NCBI GenBank assembly: GCA_963575745.1
Contig: CAUYUJ010019937.1
Span: forward strand, 555,562 to 619,561
Direction: 5' to 3'
Source: Prorocentrum cordatum
Lineage: Eukaryota > Sar > Dinophyceae > Prorocentrales > Prorocentraceae
DNA length: 64,000 nt
The position numbers and the translations under genes are program-made. Under the pieces are notes generated by a model. That model was not told the DNA's origin. It did no database searches and was given only the letters and a program-made list of their open reading frames with translations. Positions 1-10,205 of the stretch are shown piece by piece. Each line of letters opens with the position of its first letter. Positions within the stretch are counted from its first letter, which is position 1.

Positions 1-566
1 CGCTTCCCCTATTCGTACTGCGTGGTCTCCTACTGGTACACTTTCTAGTACGTGCGCTCCGACAGTTCCCCTCAATGGCAGCAATATGGCTGATATTACA
101 GTTACCAGTGCCACTTCAACGACGACTACAACTATCATTGCGATCGCGCCTACCACTGTAACCAGCAGTACTGATACACTGATGACACCGGTACGATTAC
201 TACAAATACTTCTATTATTGTAGCTGCTACGTTTCATAGAATTACGACTGCGAGCGCAACCAACCATTTATTTCAATTGGTTTACCATTGTTATTCACAC
301 AAGTGTTTCTGATTACTACTACTGCAACTGCGAATCTGCTTCCTATTACGAACGCCACTAGGACCACACCGACTACTAGTACGACTACGACTGCTTCCAC
401 TACTACAACTCTGACTGCTATTACTACTGCTACTACTACTACTACTACTACTGCTACTACTACTACTACTACTACTACGACTACTACTACTACGACTACT
501 ACTACTACTACTGCTGCTACTGCTACTGCTACTGCTACTGCTACTACTACTGTTGCAACTACTACA

Positions 567-601
<35 letters not shown>

Positions 602-640
602 GATTATTTCCCCAATCAGCGTTTGCCTCTGTAGGGGTCC
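1..640. repeat. Degenerate TAC/CTA triplet microsatellite
   Basis: Interrupted (TAC)n-like sequence, purest between about 420 and 600. Both strands stay open in several frames (poly-Thr, poly-Val, poly-Leu), which is a consequence of the triplet period and not evidence for a gene. It grades into a short AGCCCATAT-type tandem stretch at about 757-850. Confidence 0.9.
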
Positions 641-860
641 GAGCGGATTCATATGGTTATGTTAGGTTTGCTGCCGATTTTCGCCGCACGCCCGGGTGCC
701 CGTTTCCTTGTGCCCGGGCGTGCCCGGGGGTACCCGGGTGCTTGGGGGTACCCCATAGCCCATTAGTTGTATAGCCCATATAGCCCAATAGCCCATATAG
801 CGCCCAAGAGCCCATATGGATCTGTAGCCCTATAGCCCTGCAGCCCTAAAAAGAATGTAT

Positions 861-1003
861 TAGTATCACTACTACTCTTACTACTACTGTTTTACTAATA
901 CTTCTACTACTGCTACGCTTACCCGTATTACCAGTACTATGTTCATTACTACGATGTTGACAACGACTATTAATACTTCTACTACCACGGCTATTGCTAC
1001 TAT

Positions 1004-1093
<90 letters not shown>

Positions 1094-1342
1094 GCTACTG
1101 CTACTGCTACTGCTACTGCTACTGCTACTACTACTACTACTACTACTGCTACTACGACTGTTCGTTCGTATCATCCTTACTAATATTACGATTATCAGTA
1201 TTGCGTCTACTAGTACGATTACCAGTACATCTACCACTACGACTACGACGACTACTACTATTGCTCCTACATCGGCTACGACTACGTCTACGTTTACGAC
1301 TACTACTACTACTTCTACTACTACTACTACTACTACTACCCT

Positions 1343-1403
<61 letters not shown>

Positions 1404-1765
1404 GTTGCTACTACCACTACGACTACTACTTCTATTACAGTAGTAGGATGAAAACTACGATTACGACTCTTACTACGACTACGATGATCATTACTACTAT
1501 TCTTCCTACTACTACGGCTACTCCTAGTAGTACGACCACTGGTACTTTCGTGGGTACTACGGCTACGACGACTACGACGACTACTACTGGTACTACTACA
1601 ACTACCAGCACTACTACTACTATTATTTCTACTACTACGGCTACTCCTAGTAGTACGACCACTGGTACTTTTGTAAGTACTACGCCTACGCCGACTACGA
1701 CGACTACTACTGGTACTACTACAACTACCAGCACCGCTATTGCTACTTTCATTTTCCCTCTGACT
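861..1765. repeat. Second TAC triplet block with a duplicated segment
   Basis: Same degenerate triplet DNA as the first block. A complex segment of about 110 bp at roughly 1506-1622 is repeated almost exactly at 1629-1735, starting with CTACTACTACGGCTACTCCT in both. The Thr-rich open frame across it (about 1448-1864) has no other protein signature, so I treat it as a repeat artefact. Confidence 0.85.
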
Positions 1766-1939
1766 ACGGTTGTTATTGCCAGAGGCGCTACTGCGACTGC
1801 TACCATACCCGCGCCCGCCGTCCCCTCGCCCCCCCTGTCACGGACGTTACGGGCGGGGGAATGAAGCGATTGTCGTGGCATTGGAGGTTCCCACGCGTTG
1901 CCACCGAACGACACCATTGCCCGTGCCTCGCCGTCGCCG

Positions 1940-2055
1940 TGTTCGGCCTCCTGTGGGGCCCTCGTCGCCACGGCTGGATTCGCTTGGAAGTGCGAGTCCG
2001 AACGGCGCCCTCGGAGAGGGCCTGGGCGGTGGCGGTATCGGTATCAGCCCAGACC
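1940..2055 (+). repeat. Family C dispersed repeat, copy 1
   Basis: Roughly 115 bp unit with the landmarks GCCCTCGTCGCCACGGCTGG, then a GAACG core, then GCGGTATCGGTA. The same order of landmarks recurs at about 7265, 12648, 29490 and 32578. No clear terminal inverted repeat was seen. Confidence 0.75.
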
Positions 2056-2374
2056 CGTTGTGAACAGACACACGACGGACGGTTTTTTGGCAGTTTTCGG
2101 CCCCCAGAAACCTTCGCTGGCACCGGGACCGTCAAACACAATTCGAAATGGAAGGTTGGTCCCCAGGACGGGGTCGAGAGCTGAGAGTTGGACTTGTGTT
2201 TTTGGCCACACGGGACGTTTTTGGGGCGTTCCCGTTGAGTCTGGAGGCCCTGGACCATCACGCATTCAGCTGGCTGGAAGCATGCAGCACACACAAAATG
2301 TCTGGGGCTCGGAGCGCGAAGCGTTCCGATGCTGCAATTCCGCTGGATCTCAGGTTAAGAACGACCTATCGTCA

Positions 2375-2600
2375 GAGCCCCGAATCATCAGGGGTAACTC
2401 GGGTCAGGGATAACTCGGGTTCGTTTTTCGGGAATCCAAACCCGAGTTACCCCGGACCCGAGTTACCCCGGATAATTCGGGCGCCCAGAGCCCCGAATCA
2501 TCAGGGGTAACTCTGGTCAGGGCTAACTCGGGTTCCTTTCTCGGGAATCCAAACCCGAGTTACCCCGGACCCGAGTTACCCCGGATCACTCGGGCGTCCA
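2375..2600. repeat. Tandem duplication of a foldback unit
   Basis: A unit of about 112 bp occurs twice in tandem (2379-2490 and 2492-2600). Each copy contains GGGTAACTCGGG and its inverse CCCGAGTTACCC, so each can fold into a hairpin. Confidence 0.8.
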
Positions 2601-2623
2601 ATATCGCTCGAGTGGCCGGCGGT

Positions 2624-2965
2624 CGGTGCCCATAGGAGCGACGCAAAGAAGGGGGGCCGTCGTCACCGACATCTGCGCGCAAGTTTCGCGTGTCGGGTCG
2701 CGCGTGGGCGCCCTCGCGTTAGATGTGGCGTTCCCGCTCGAGGTCGCAACGTCATCTCGACAAGGACCGGGCGAAGAGAACTAACTATGCACATGCACCG
2801 ATCCTGGCAAGGCCCATCCTTGACCCAGGATCGGTGCATATGCCTTCCTGGCCAAGGTAGGAGGGCGTATGCACCGACCCTGGGCTCAGGATGGGCCTGG
2901 CCAGAATCGGTGTATGTGCATAGTTCTTTTTCCTCTACAAAGACCCGTTTTTGATCCTCGCTCAA
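2624..2965 (+). repeat. Family N repeat, copy 1, interrupted by an O element
   Basis: Landmarks GAGCGACGCAA, GTCGCGCG, GCGCCCTCG, GTCATCTCG and AGACCCGTTTTTGATC appear in the same order as in 8528-8735. Here the unit is interrupted at 2786-2928 by a foldback element, so the O insertion is younger than the N repeat. A partial third copy is at about 25425-25520. Confidence 0.65.
2786..2928. mobile_element. Family O foldback element, copy 1
   Basis: Near-palindromic 140 bp unit. It begins CTATGCACATGCACCGAT and ends with the inverse, ATCGGTGTATGTGCATAG. Non-autonomous and without coding capacity. A second, more diverged copy lies at 4235-4350. Confidence 0.7.
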
Positions 2966-3557
2966 CCGCCACAACAAAATACTCCTAGACACTCTCCATT
3001 GGACTGCTCCTGGGCCTCAGGAGAGGGTGGCGGTGTGAAGAAGCACCACCGAGAGCCAGCGACTCGATACGCCGACGCCCTTCCTGAAGGCACATGCAGA
3101 ATTCGTCGGAGGACGTCTGTGTACGTACTTTCGTGGCGCATCTCACGTGGGTTCCCCGACCGTCCAGAGCCGCCGAGGACGCTCTGCAGAAGCAGCGGCA
3201 CCTTCGCCCCCAGGGGTTGGCCCCGCGTGCCTCGCCGCGCGTTCCCCGCAGGGCCCGCACAGAGAACAAAGGCCGCCCCTGCATGGGGTCGCTTGCGCAT
3301 GCAGCCTAATGGGATCTCAGCCCCACCGGCATCCCCACTGCCGTCGGCGAGCGAGGCTCAAGGGACGGGGGTCAATGCAAGCGGGGTCAGTCGAAGCGCC
3401 AGATCTTGCAGTATCCTGCAGAGCCTGGGTTGCAGTGACCCGGGTTTTGGGTGCAGGATCTTGCAGGATCTTGCAAGCCCTGATTGACCCAGGTCTGGAT
3501 TGACCCAGGTCAGGAGATTTCCGAGGCGAACCAGGGGGTCAAGTAAGATGCCCAAAG

Positions 3558-3710
3558 GCAGTTCCTGTCCCTTTTGAGCAAGACTTGCTGTCCGCGCCGC
3601 CGCGGACGCTGTTCGCTGAAGACAAAAAGCCGCCTTCCCAACAGCGGCCACTGTCAGTTTTGGACTAAACATTTTTCCGTACCCATTTCGGGTGTCCGAG
3701 TGAGAAGTGG
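3558..3710 (+). repeat. Family W repeat, copy 1
   Basis: About 150 bp with GCAAGACTTGCTGTCCGCGC and a TTTTTCCGTACCCATT core, matching the segment at 46198-46375 in order and spacing. The second copy ends in an acceptor-like TTGCAG before coding-like sequence, so this could be an introner family. Confidence 0.65.
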
Positions 3711-3711
3711 C

Positions 3712-4065
3712 GGACCTTTTCAGAAGGCTCGGAAGTCCCCCAGCCTTCTGTCGAAGAAGAAAACGGCATAAACATAAACTTTTGGCGCTCCGCGCGGATT
3801 GCTTGGATCCGCGTTGCCCCCCGCCCCTGTCGCGCTCCGCGCGCCAGGGAGGGGGTTCCAGCGCGGATCCAAGAAATCCGCGCGGAGCATCAGGAAGTTC
3901 ATGTTCATGGCGTTTTTCTTTTTCTATTATGAGAAGTTGCCTGATCCTTCCCCGGAGACAAGGAAAGCTTCTCAAAAGGCGTGAGGGCTTCTGAGAACTG
4001 CCGCCGCCTTCCGAGGAGGCCCTCTCATTTCTCGATCTTCCTTCCCTCGCTTGTCGCCGACACTG
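3712..4065 (+). mobile_element. Family B introner-like foldback, copy 1, with family A inserted
   Basis: Carries the B landmarks TCAGAAGGCTCGGAAGTCCC at the left, a central CCCGGAGACA...GCTTCTCA block and CTCGCTTGTCGCCGACAC at the right. The normal B body is about 200 bp; here a family A element (3757-3943) sits inside it. The same B family forms intron 2 of the cyclophilin gene. Confidence 0.7.
3757..3943. mobile_element. Family A introner-like foldback, copy 1
   Basis: Terminal arms of about 60 bp (3757-3815 and 3868-3940) are inverted copies of each other; the inner arm reads CGCGCGGAT-T-CTTGGATCCGCG-like. The loop contains the CTCCGCGCGCCAGGGAGG block shared by all A copies. Inserted in a B element. 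Confidence 0.8.
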
Positions 4066-4074
4066 GGCCGTGCG

Positions 4075-4218
4075 CCAGGGCTCGAGCTAAACGGTCTATT
4101 GGCGATTTCGTGGGCCGTTTTCTTGTTGATCTCGCCTCTCAGAGAAAGCAGGACGAGGACAGAAGGAAGAGAAACGAAACGAACGAACACGAAAACACAA
4201 TGTTTAGCTCGAGCCCTG
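4075..4218. mobile_element. Small TIR element (family P) with probable 8-bp target duplication
   Basis: Perfect 18-bp terminal inverted repeats: CCAGGGCTCGAGCTAAAC at 4075-4092 and its inverse at 4201-4218. Immediately outside are GCCGTGCG and GCCGTGCA, an 8-bp direct repeat with one mismatch, as expected for a transposase-mobilised MITE. No coding capacity. Confidence 0.75.
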
Positions 4219-4234
4219 GGCCGTGCATCAGGCG

Positions 4235-4350
4235 ACGAAGGCCATGCACATCCACCGATCCTGCCCAGGGCCACCCTGCCCCCAGGGATCGGCGTATACG
4301 CCTCCTTGGGCCAAGATAAGCCTGGCCGTGATCGGTGGCGAACGCCCTCC
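4235..4350. mobile_element. Family O foldback element, copy 2
   Basis: Diverged relative of 2786-2928: ATGCACATCCACCGATCCTG near the left end, GATCGGCGTATACGCC in the middle, and GTGATCGGTGGCGAACGCC at the right. Confidence 0.55.
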
Positions 4351-4539
4351 TCACGGTGACTCTTCCGTTTACCCATCGGTCGTTGGAAATAGGTATTTGG
4401 GGATTCCCAGGTTCCAAGTTACTTCAAGCTCCTTCCTACTTCAAGAGTCGGGCGGCTTTGTGGTGGTGACTCAGCATCCACCCGCCCGCAGCGCCCCATG
4501 TGGGGGCAGCTCTGGCGGAGAATGGAGGGGAACGGCACA

Positions 4540-4715
4540 ATTACAGTGAAAACCCATGCCAAGAGACACCCTGCTTGCCTCCAGGGTGCTGTGTTTCTTG
4601 GTGTTTGATGGTTTTGCGATTGAAAGCGTGATGCCCCCACACCAAAAATCAATGCACGTCCTGGGGTCTCAGGGTTGGGTTTCTTGTGGATGGCTTCTTG
4701 TGGACGGCACAATCA
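4540..4715 (+). mobile_element. Family D MITE-like repeat, copy 1
   Basis: Left end TACAGTGAAAACCCATGCCA followed by CACCCTGCTTGCCTCCAGG. Right part contains CCTGGGGTCTCAGGGTTGGG. Other copies: 6548-6640 (short), 7140-7480, 30930-31140, 39622-39832. The ends carry inverted ACAGTA/TACTGT-type termini in the better copies. Confidence 0.65.
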
Positions 4716-5100
4716 CATGCCCCCTTCTGTGTGTGTGGGGGGGGGAAGTCGCCCAGGGGAGCCAGAGGCTAGGTTGGTGGGGATGGGGATCGCCGCACGA
4801 TGCTCAGCCAGGTCGTCGCCGCGTCTGGCGCCGCCGTCGTCGTCGAGCAACGCCACCGTCATCATCGTCGGCGTCATCATGTCGTCGTCGTCATCGTCGT
4901 CGTCGTGTGTAGTCGCAGCCCGAATGAAGAAGGGCAAATCTGATGAGGAGGATGAGCCCTGGGCCGCTGTCGCCAACTTCGTCGTTGTTGTTCTCGCTGT
5001 TGTGGCCGTCTTTGTGGTTGATGACAGGGGACCCAGGTTTCTGGGCAGTTGATGGGCTTGTTTCTTTTTCTGTTGACGTTCCACCGTCGTCGCCGCTGAG
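4716..5100. other. Non-coding stretch with TCG/TCA triplet repeat
   Basis: Contains a degenerate (TCG)n/(TCA)n run at about 4820-4915. No convincing gene; open frames are Asp- or Ser-rich products of the repeat. Confidence 0.6.
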
Positions 5101-5200
5101 GTGTCCTTGAGCTTTCGATGGGAATCGAAGTTTAACTCATTGGAAAAAGGGGCCTCGTTCCTTGTTTAGGGTTCCTTAGGGCAACGCCCCGACGGAGGCG
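5095..5200 (+). repeat. Family T repeat, copy 1
   Basis: Shares GAATCGAAGTTTAA, TTTAGGGTTCCTTAG and CAACGCCCCGACGG, in order, with 46065-46172. Function unknown. Confidence 0.6.
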
Positions 5201-5414
5201 TGGATCGTGGTTGCGGCAGCGGCGGCGATGGCGGCAGCGGCGGCGACGACGTACAGGAGGGAGCCAGAGACCCGGCAGAGGTGGTCGCCCTCCTCGGGCC
5301 GCTGCTGGGGCGCCCCGCGGCGGCAGGCGACCGCCGCCGCGACCCGCCCCGGGCGAGGGGGGCGTGGAGACCCGAGAGGTGGGTCGCGGATTTCTCGGAT
5401 CGGCGCCAGACTGA

Positions 5415-5745
5415 AGTCTGGGGATCATTTTGTTTTTTTGTTGAATTCATTTTATAATTTGTATTTTAGATCATTTTTGGGTTTTTTTGTTTGAATTCAT
5501 TTTTGGGTTTTTTTGTTGAATTTTTTTTGTTGAATTCATTCTGGGATCGTTTTGGGTTGTTCTGTTGAATTCATTTTTGGATATCGTTAGGGTATTTATA
5601 ATTTTTGGCCGTAGATCCCACTGTTTTTGGATATCGTTAGGGTATTATAGTTTTAAATTCATGTTTGATTAATGTTTGGATATTGTTAGGGTATTTCTCA
5701 TTTTTGCCCGTAAATCCCACTGTAGGGGGACAGGCCCGACCTCCC
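5415..5745. repeat. AT-rich short tandem region ending in a family E terminus
   Basis: Repeated TTTTTTGTTGAATTCATT units, then three spaced copies (about 5576, 5625, 5680) of a GGATAT(C/T)GTTAGGGTATTT unit. The region ends in CTGTAGGGGGACAGGCCCGAC at 5720-5741, which is the right terminus of the family E elements. Confidence 0.65.
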
Positions 5746-5880
5746 CCTGGCAGCGCTTGCGGTACCGCCCCTGGCGCGCTCCGCGCGCCAGGGAGGGGGG
5801 TCCAGCGCCGGTCCGAGAACTCCGCGCGGACCTCGGAGTGTTTGTGTTTATGTCTTTGTTGTCTGTTTTCCTAGGGTCCG
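5745..5880. mobile_element. Family A introner-like element, copy 2 (left end lost)
   Basis: Contains the A loop GCGCTCCGCGCGCCAGGGAG and the right arm CGAGAACTCCGCGCGGA. The left arm is mostly missing where it meets the E terminus, consistent with truncation or nested insertion. Confidence 0.6.
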
Positions 5881-5940
5881 CGTGAGGTTCGAGATTCTCG
5901 GGTATGACGTTCGGTTGGGACATGCTCAGGTCTAGGTTCT

Positions 5941-6172
5941 GGGCCTCCTCGATGGGGTCGGAGTAGATGGGATCGGAGGATCGCGCCGCATCGCCGATGC
6001 ATCGCCGACGCGGCTCGATGTGTAGCCCGATCTGCTTCACGTCGACGTCGCCGATGCATCGCCGATGCATCGCCGATCCATCGCCGACGTCGACGATGCG
6101 TCGCCGGTGCATCCCCGATGCATTGCGGCGCGATCCTCCGACCCCATCTACTCTGACCCCATCTCGGAGGCC
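5941..6172. mobile_element. Family S foldback element, copy 1
   Basis: Arms of about 48 bp at 5941-5990 and 6125-6172 are inverted copies (GGATCGCGCCGC facing GCGGCGCGATCC). The core is a short tandem of GATGCATCGCC. A second copy at 45698-45875 has the same plan. Confidence 0.75.
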
Positions 6173-6540
6173 TCTATCATCTATCAGGGGGCGGGGGGGA
6201 GGTGCTGGGTCTGAGGTTCCAGGTTTTCGGAAGTGGTTGTGGGCTATCGGCTGCTTTTCTCCAGTCTCGGAGGTACGTTCCAAGCAGGGGCCCCTCGTCG
6301 AGGGGCGTTCTGGGGGTGGCTGGATCGTCCCGAACGGCCGCCAGAGAGTCAAATATTGGTCCCGCAAACCAGGGGGGGCAACCCCGAGTCGAGTTATGAC
6401 CCGAAGCCCGTCCAGCCGAGGAGCATTGAAATTCATTATCGAGGGCCCAGCGCCGATTCATCTGCGGTGTGTCGCCGATTCCAGGTCAATGATTCCCCCC
6501 CCCCGAGCCAGTCCCGCCCTCATGTTTCCCCTCAGGCCCG
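6173..6540. other. No feature recognised
   Basis: GC-rich sequence with no repeat shared with the rest of the window and no coding-like frame that I can support. Confidence 0.4.
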
Positions 6541-6544
6541 ATGG

Positions 6545-6640
6545 CGGTGTTACAGTAGAAACCCATGCCAAGAAACACCCTGCTTGCCTCCAAGGTGCCT
6601 GCTTTTTTAGGTTTTCTACTGTTTCTTTCTGGGCCCTTTT
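6545..6640 (+). mobile_element. Family D repeat, short copy
   Basis: TTACAGTAGAAACCCATGCC at the left, CACCCTGCTTGCCTCCAAGG inside, and TTTTCTACTGT at the right. The terminal ACAGTAGAAA and TTTCTACTGT are inverted repeats, which defines the family ends. Confidence 0.7.
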
Positions 6641-6884
6641 GGACCTTCCCGTCGCCACGGCTAGATTCCCCGTGAAATTCCCTGACCTAAGCGTGGCCAG
6701 AATGAATCGTGGGGAGAGATTGGGGGGGGCCCAGACCGCCAGCGGAGAGGTCTTCGCACTCCTCCAGCTGTGTCCTGCTTTCGGCCCACAGGGGGGGGGG
6801 GGGGCGCTCCTGTGCCCCAGGGGCCGTTCGACTCACAGTCAACGCGCATAGTAAGGAAGAGGAGCTCGTCCCAGGTTGCCCTTG

Positions 6885-7085
6885 TTTCGGATCTTCGGAT
6901 CTTCGAGAGTCCTCGTCTGCGCCCTTAGGCCTTAGGTGTTTGCACCTTCGAATATTCGAAAATCTTCGCCTGTGCCCTTCGCCTGCGCCGAATCTGCGAG
7001 CATCTTCGAGCATCTTCGAATCTTCGAGAATCTTCGAGAACCTTGTTTTTTGCCTTGTGCCTTTCGGTTTCGACGAATCTTCGAA
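6885..7085. repeat. ATCTTCGAGA-type short repeat cluster
   Basis: Many partial copies of ATCTTCGAGAATCTTCGAGA and related 10-mers, with no fixed higher-order unit. Confidence 0.6.
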
Positions 7086-7139
7086 GACCGAGAGCGGCGT
7101 GGGCCCCCACCCCTATCCCCCTCCTCCTCAGCGGAGGCC

Positions 7140-7480
7140 CCTGCCAAGAGACCCCCCTGCTTGCCTCGAGGTGGCCCTGGTTTTTACTGGGTGTCGATGG
7201 TTTTTGCTGTGGAGGGCGTTCAGAGGAGGAAAAAGTACCCATACCTGTACCCTTGCCTCGTTTTCCCTTTTTGGGGCCTCCTGGGGGGCCCTCGTCGCCA
7301 CCGCTGGATTCTCCTCGAAATCCTGGTCAGAACGCACCCCAGGAGAGGTCCTGAGAGTAGCGTTATCGGTACCTTTTAGTTTCCCCAGCCGTGGCGATTC
7401 CACACCAGGAATCCATGGAAGTCCTGGGGTCTCAGGGTTGGGTTTCTTGTGGGAGGCTTCTTTTGGTCGAGCTCCTACTG
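7140..7480 (+). mobile_element. Family D element, copy 3, with family C inserted
   Basis: D left block CTGCTTGCCTCGAGGTGGCC at about 7148; D right block CCTGGGGTCTCAGGGTTGGG at about 7420, ending CTCCTACTGT. Between them a complete family C unit lies at about 7265-7385 (GCCCTCGTCGCCACCGCTGG ... AGCGTTATCGGTACC). Confidence 0.65.
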
Positions 7481-7799
7481 TATCGTTCTTGCCTCCTCCA
7501 CTCTTCTGTCCGTCTCATCTCCCTCCTGTCCCTCTAGTCTCGTCCCCCCCCCCCCCTCCCTCTCCCCGCTCGCGCGCGGGCCAGGAGGAGTCGCATAAAC
7601 TGTTGGAGCTCTGCTCGGGTTTTTTTATCTGTGCTGGACCTTTCACCAGGCGGCTCCTGAGTGAGACCTCGGCCGACGAGACCATCGCAAGCGTTTTCGG
7701 GCCTGTTAAGCGCGGCTAGAAGCAGAAAAGTTTCGGCGGTCTTCCTCTTGCTTTTACTGCATTGCCCATCCCGCTCCTCCTCTTCCGCCCACCGCCACT

Positions 7800-8100
7800 A
7801 GTAGCGCATATCCCAGATCCTGGAGTCGGACCCAAACGGGCGGGTCGGGTCGGGCGCGCGGGACATTAAAGTGTGGGGCACGCTCGATCGAGCACGCGCG
7901 AACCCTAACGGGCGGGTCGGGTCGGGCGGGCGGACCCTAGCGGGCGGGTCGTACCAGGCAGTTTCGCCGACGGCAGCTGGTTTCATCGACGCAAGCTGGT
8001 TTCGCCGACGGCAGTTGGTTTCGCTTGGCGGCGAATCCAGCCGGGCGACACCAGCTGGGCGAAACCAGCCGTCGGCGAAACCAGCGGTTGCTGAGCCGCA
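7800..8100. repeat. GGGCGGGTCGG and CCGTCGGCGAAACCAGC repeats
   Basis: First part (7835-7950) repeats GGGCGGGTCGGGTCGGGCG three times. Second part (7965-8090) has GTTTCGCCGACGGCAGCTGG copies on one side and inverted GCCGTCGGCGAAACCAGC on the other, giving a foldback. Confidence 0.6.
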
Positions 8101-8257
8101 CCAGCCAGGAAAGTTTGTTTCCTTTTTCTTCGCCTCGTCCGCCTCCCTCATCCATCTCTTCTTCCCTCGCCTTCCTTTTCCTTCTCCTCCTCTTCCTGCA
8201 TCCCTGCTCCTTCTAGAGTTCCTCCTCGCCTGATCACCAGACGTGTCGAGAGGGCGG

Positions 8258-8400
8258 GCAGGGCGTTTCGTCTGAGGCTTCCTTCACGTTCATGACCCCA
8301 GAGCTTCAGATGGCATACACTTGCACGGTAGGAGAAGGGCTGAGATTCAAACGGTTCTCCCCTAAGCGCCGCGCGCATTCGTTTTGAGTGCGTATAGGTT
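8258..8400 (+). repeat. Family X repeat, copy 1
   Basis: GGGCGTTTCGTCTGAGGCTTCCT, a TTGCACGGT block and GCGCATTCGTTTTGAGT occur in the same order as at 33822-33945. Here the last block is single; in the second locus it is multiplied. Confidence 0.6.
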
Positions 8401-8527
8401 TGGTAGATGATGTAGCCCTTCCGGCTGCGAATTATCGCTTCGCCCGTCGCGGCGATCTTGGACGGAAAACAGGCCCTGCTCGGGGGATCCGCGCGAGGGC
8501 GCGAAGACAGCCGCCCACGGCGGTGCG

Positions 8528-8735
8528 CCGCGTGAGACGCCAGGTGAGCGACGCAAGAACACGGGGTCGTCTGCGTCGACACTGGCGCGTCAGCTGCCCG
8601 CGTAAGGTCGCGCGTAAGCGCCCTCGTCTCCAGTGTGGCGTGCCGCGCGAGCGGCCCTGGCGAGCCGCCGCGTAAGGCCGCTCGTTGTATGTCATCTCGC
8701 GTAAGACCCGTTTTTGATCGTCGCTCAGGTGCCCC
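8528..8735 (+). repeat. Family N repeat, copy 2
   Basis: Uninterrupted copy of the repeat at 2624-2965, ending AGACCCGTTTTTGATCGTCG. Confidence 0.6.
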
Positions 8736-9040
8736 AGATTCGATCAATGGGCGGAGGGCAGGAAACACAAAGGGGCGATCGATGGACGACGATCATCACA
8801 GGGCCCAGAGACCCGGATCTCCGACGCTGTTGTTTTTTTTACATCCGGGCGTTGTTCATCGATTTCGGCATCTTTGGGCCGCCATTTGGCCCCAGGGCCA
8901 TCAGAGGTAGTTCCGAAACGACCGAGCCTTCCCATCGAAGGGGTCGGGACCGTGCGGCCGCGGATTGAAAAAAGCACTTCGGCCGATGTCTGGAGATCCC
9001 GACGGTTGCGTTTTGTCGAGCCATTGGTTCCCCAGCCCGG
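8736..9040. other. No feature recognised
   Basis: No shared repeat or coding-like frame that I can support. Confidence 0.4.
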
Positions 9041-9245
9041 AGCTCACGCCCCTTCCCTCGCCGCCCACCACATCACCCCAACCCAACCCGAAGGCCTCAA
9101 CTTGCCCTCCAACATTTCCAGTGGGGATGGGGTCGGGGAACATTGAAAAACACATATGGGACCCGTACCCCCCCCCAACCCGAAATTCGGGTCTTCGGGT
9201 GGGTTTGGGGTGGTCTTGTAGGTAGTCATTCCCGGGGCCGGGTTC
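9040..9245 (+). repeat. Family Y repeat, copy 1
   Basis: GGGGAACATTGAAAAACACAT, a C-run, AACCCGAAATTCGGGTCTTCGG and GTAGGTAGTCA match 44440-44635. The second copy ends GTAGGTAGTCAG directly before an ATG with coding-like sequence, so the family may be an introner. Confidence 0.65.
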
Positions 9246-9359
9246 TTCGCCCCGCCGCGTGAAGCCCCGGAAGCGGACCCACGGGGCGCCCGAAGCCTGC
9301 GCGGTGCTCGTGAGGCACTCGTTTTTCTTTCCTGGCCGTCACCCCAGCCTACTGTCAAT

Positions 9360-9496
9360 TCGGAAGTGTCCCTCTACAGGAGGAATATTCCAAAAATCAT
9401 CAGGGGACTATTTCTTAGTAGGTTTGAGCATGTGTGCATTTTCCGCCTTTCGTGTTTCGTCCAACATCCGCCTGTAGGAGGACACGCCCGACCTAA
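9360..9496. mobile_element. Family E MITE, copy 1
   Basis: Terminal inverted repeats of about 22 bp: GTGTCCCTCTACAGGAGG at the left and CCTGTAGGAGGACACGCCCG at the right. Short interior without coding capacity. Other copies or ends: 5720-5741, 15214-15245, 20888-20926, 41738-42757, 50012-50363, 53626-53812. Confidence 0.8.
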
Positions 9497-9821
9497 GCAC
9501 ACGTTCTCCTTTCCTCGCCGTCACCCCAGCCCACTGATACTACGTGTGCGCCGCCCCCCCCAGGGCGACGTGCGTGCCGAGGAAGCTTACAGTGCCAGCT
9601 CTCCGTGGCCGGCGCTTCCTGAGTGTTGCTCGGGCATCGATGCACCACAGGATCTCTGTGCAGCAGGAGCTCGGTTCGGACGGGCGCTTCCGAGGAGGGC
9701 GCGCAGGGCAGGTTCGCGCCGTGTCGACCAGCGGCGACCCGGCCGCGGGCGTTCAGGGTTGAACGCCGCCAGTGGCCCAGAGCCGGCCTACCTGGAACGG
9801 TCGGGCGGTCGGGAAGCCGCC

Positions 9822-9843
9822 GATCGTTCAAGCTTGAACGATC
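9822..9843. other. 22-bp perfect palindrome
   Basis: GATCGTTCAAG followed directly by its inverse CTTGAACGATC. No surrounding feature explains it. Confidence 0.9.
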
Positions 9844-10014
9844 CACGCGGTGTCAGAAAAACCAACGCTGGGTTTGTCGCGACACGACCATGGGAGGTCT
9901 TCTGTTTTGATCCCCCTCCCGCCGAACAAACAATTAGTTACCCCCCATGGGGGAGGGGCTATAAAGACGTATCGCGGTCGGTGTTCTGCGTCGAACGAGG
10001 GGGGGAAGGATCAG

Positions 10015-10205
10015 CAGTTAGCCTTCTGAGAAGGGGCGTGTCTTCTCGGAAGGCTCAGAAGTCCACAGGCATTCTAAGAAGCTTTCTAAGCCGTCCCCGA
10101 AGACAGACAAAAATTTCTCAGAAGGCGCGAGGCCTGCGGAGAAGTCCCGCTGCCTTTTGAGAAGGCCTTCTCCTTCTCAGCATCCCCCCTCGCTCGCCAC
10201 CGACA
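10015..10205 (+). mobile_element. Family B introner-like foldback, copy 2
   Basis: Has GCCTTCTGAGAAGGGGCGTG, TCGGAAGGCTCAGAAGTCC, CCGTCCCCGAAGACA, TTCTCAGAAGGCG, GAGAAGGCC and CTCGCTCGCCACCGACAC in the B order. No gene was recognised on either side. Confidence 0.7.

Noticed and set aside
5880-5920. tRNA-like GGTTCGA string
   Set aside because: No cloverleaf arms around it; isolated match only.
9366-10160. 264-codon plus-strand frame
   Set aside because: It begins inside a family E element and ends inside a family B element, so it cannot be one gene; the middle part alone is not convincing.
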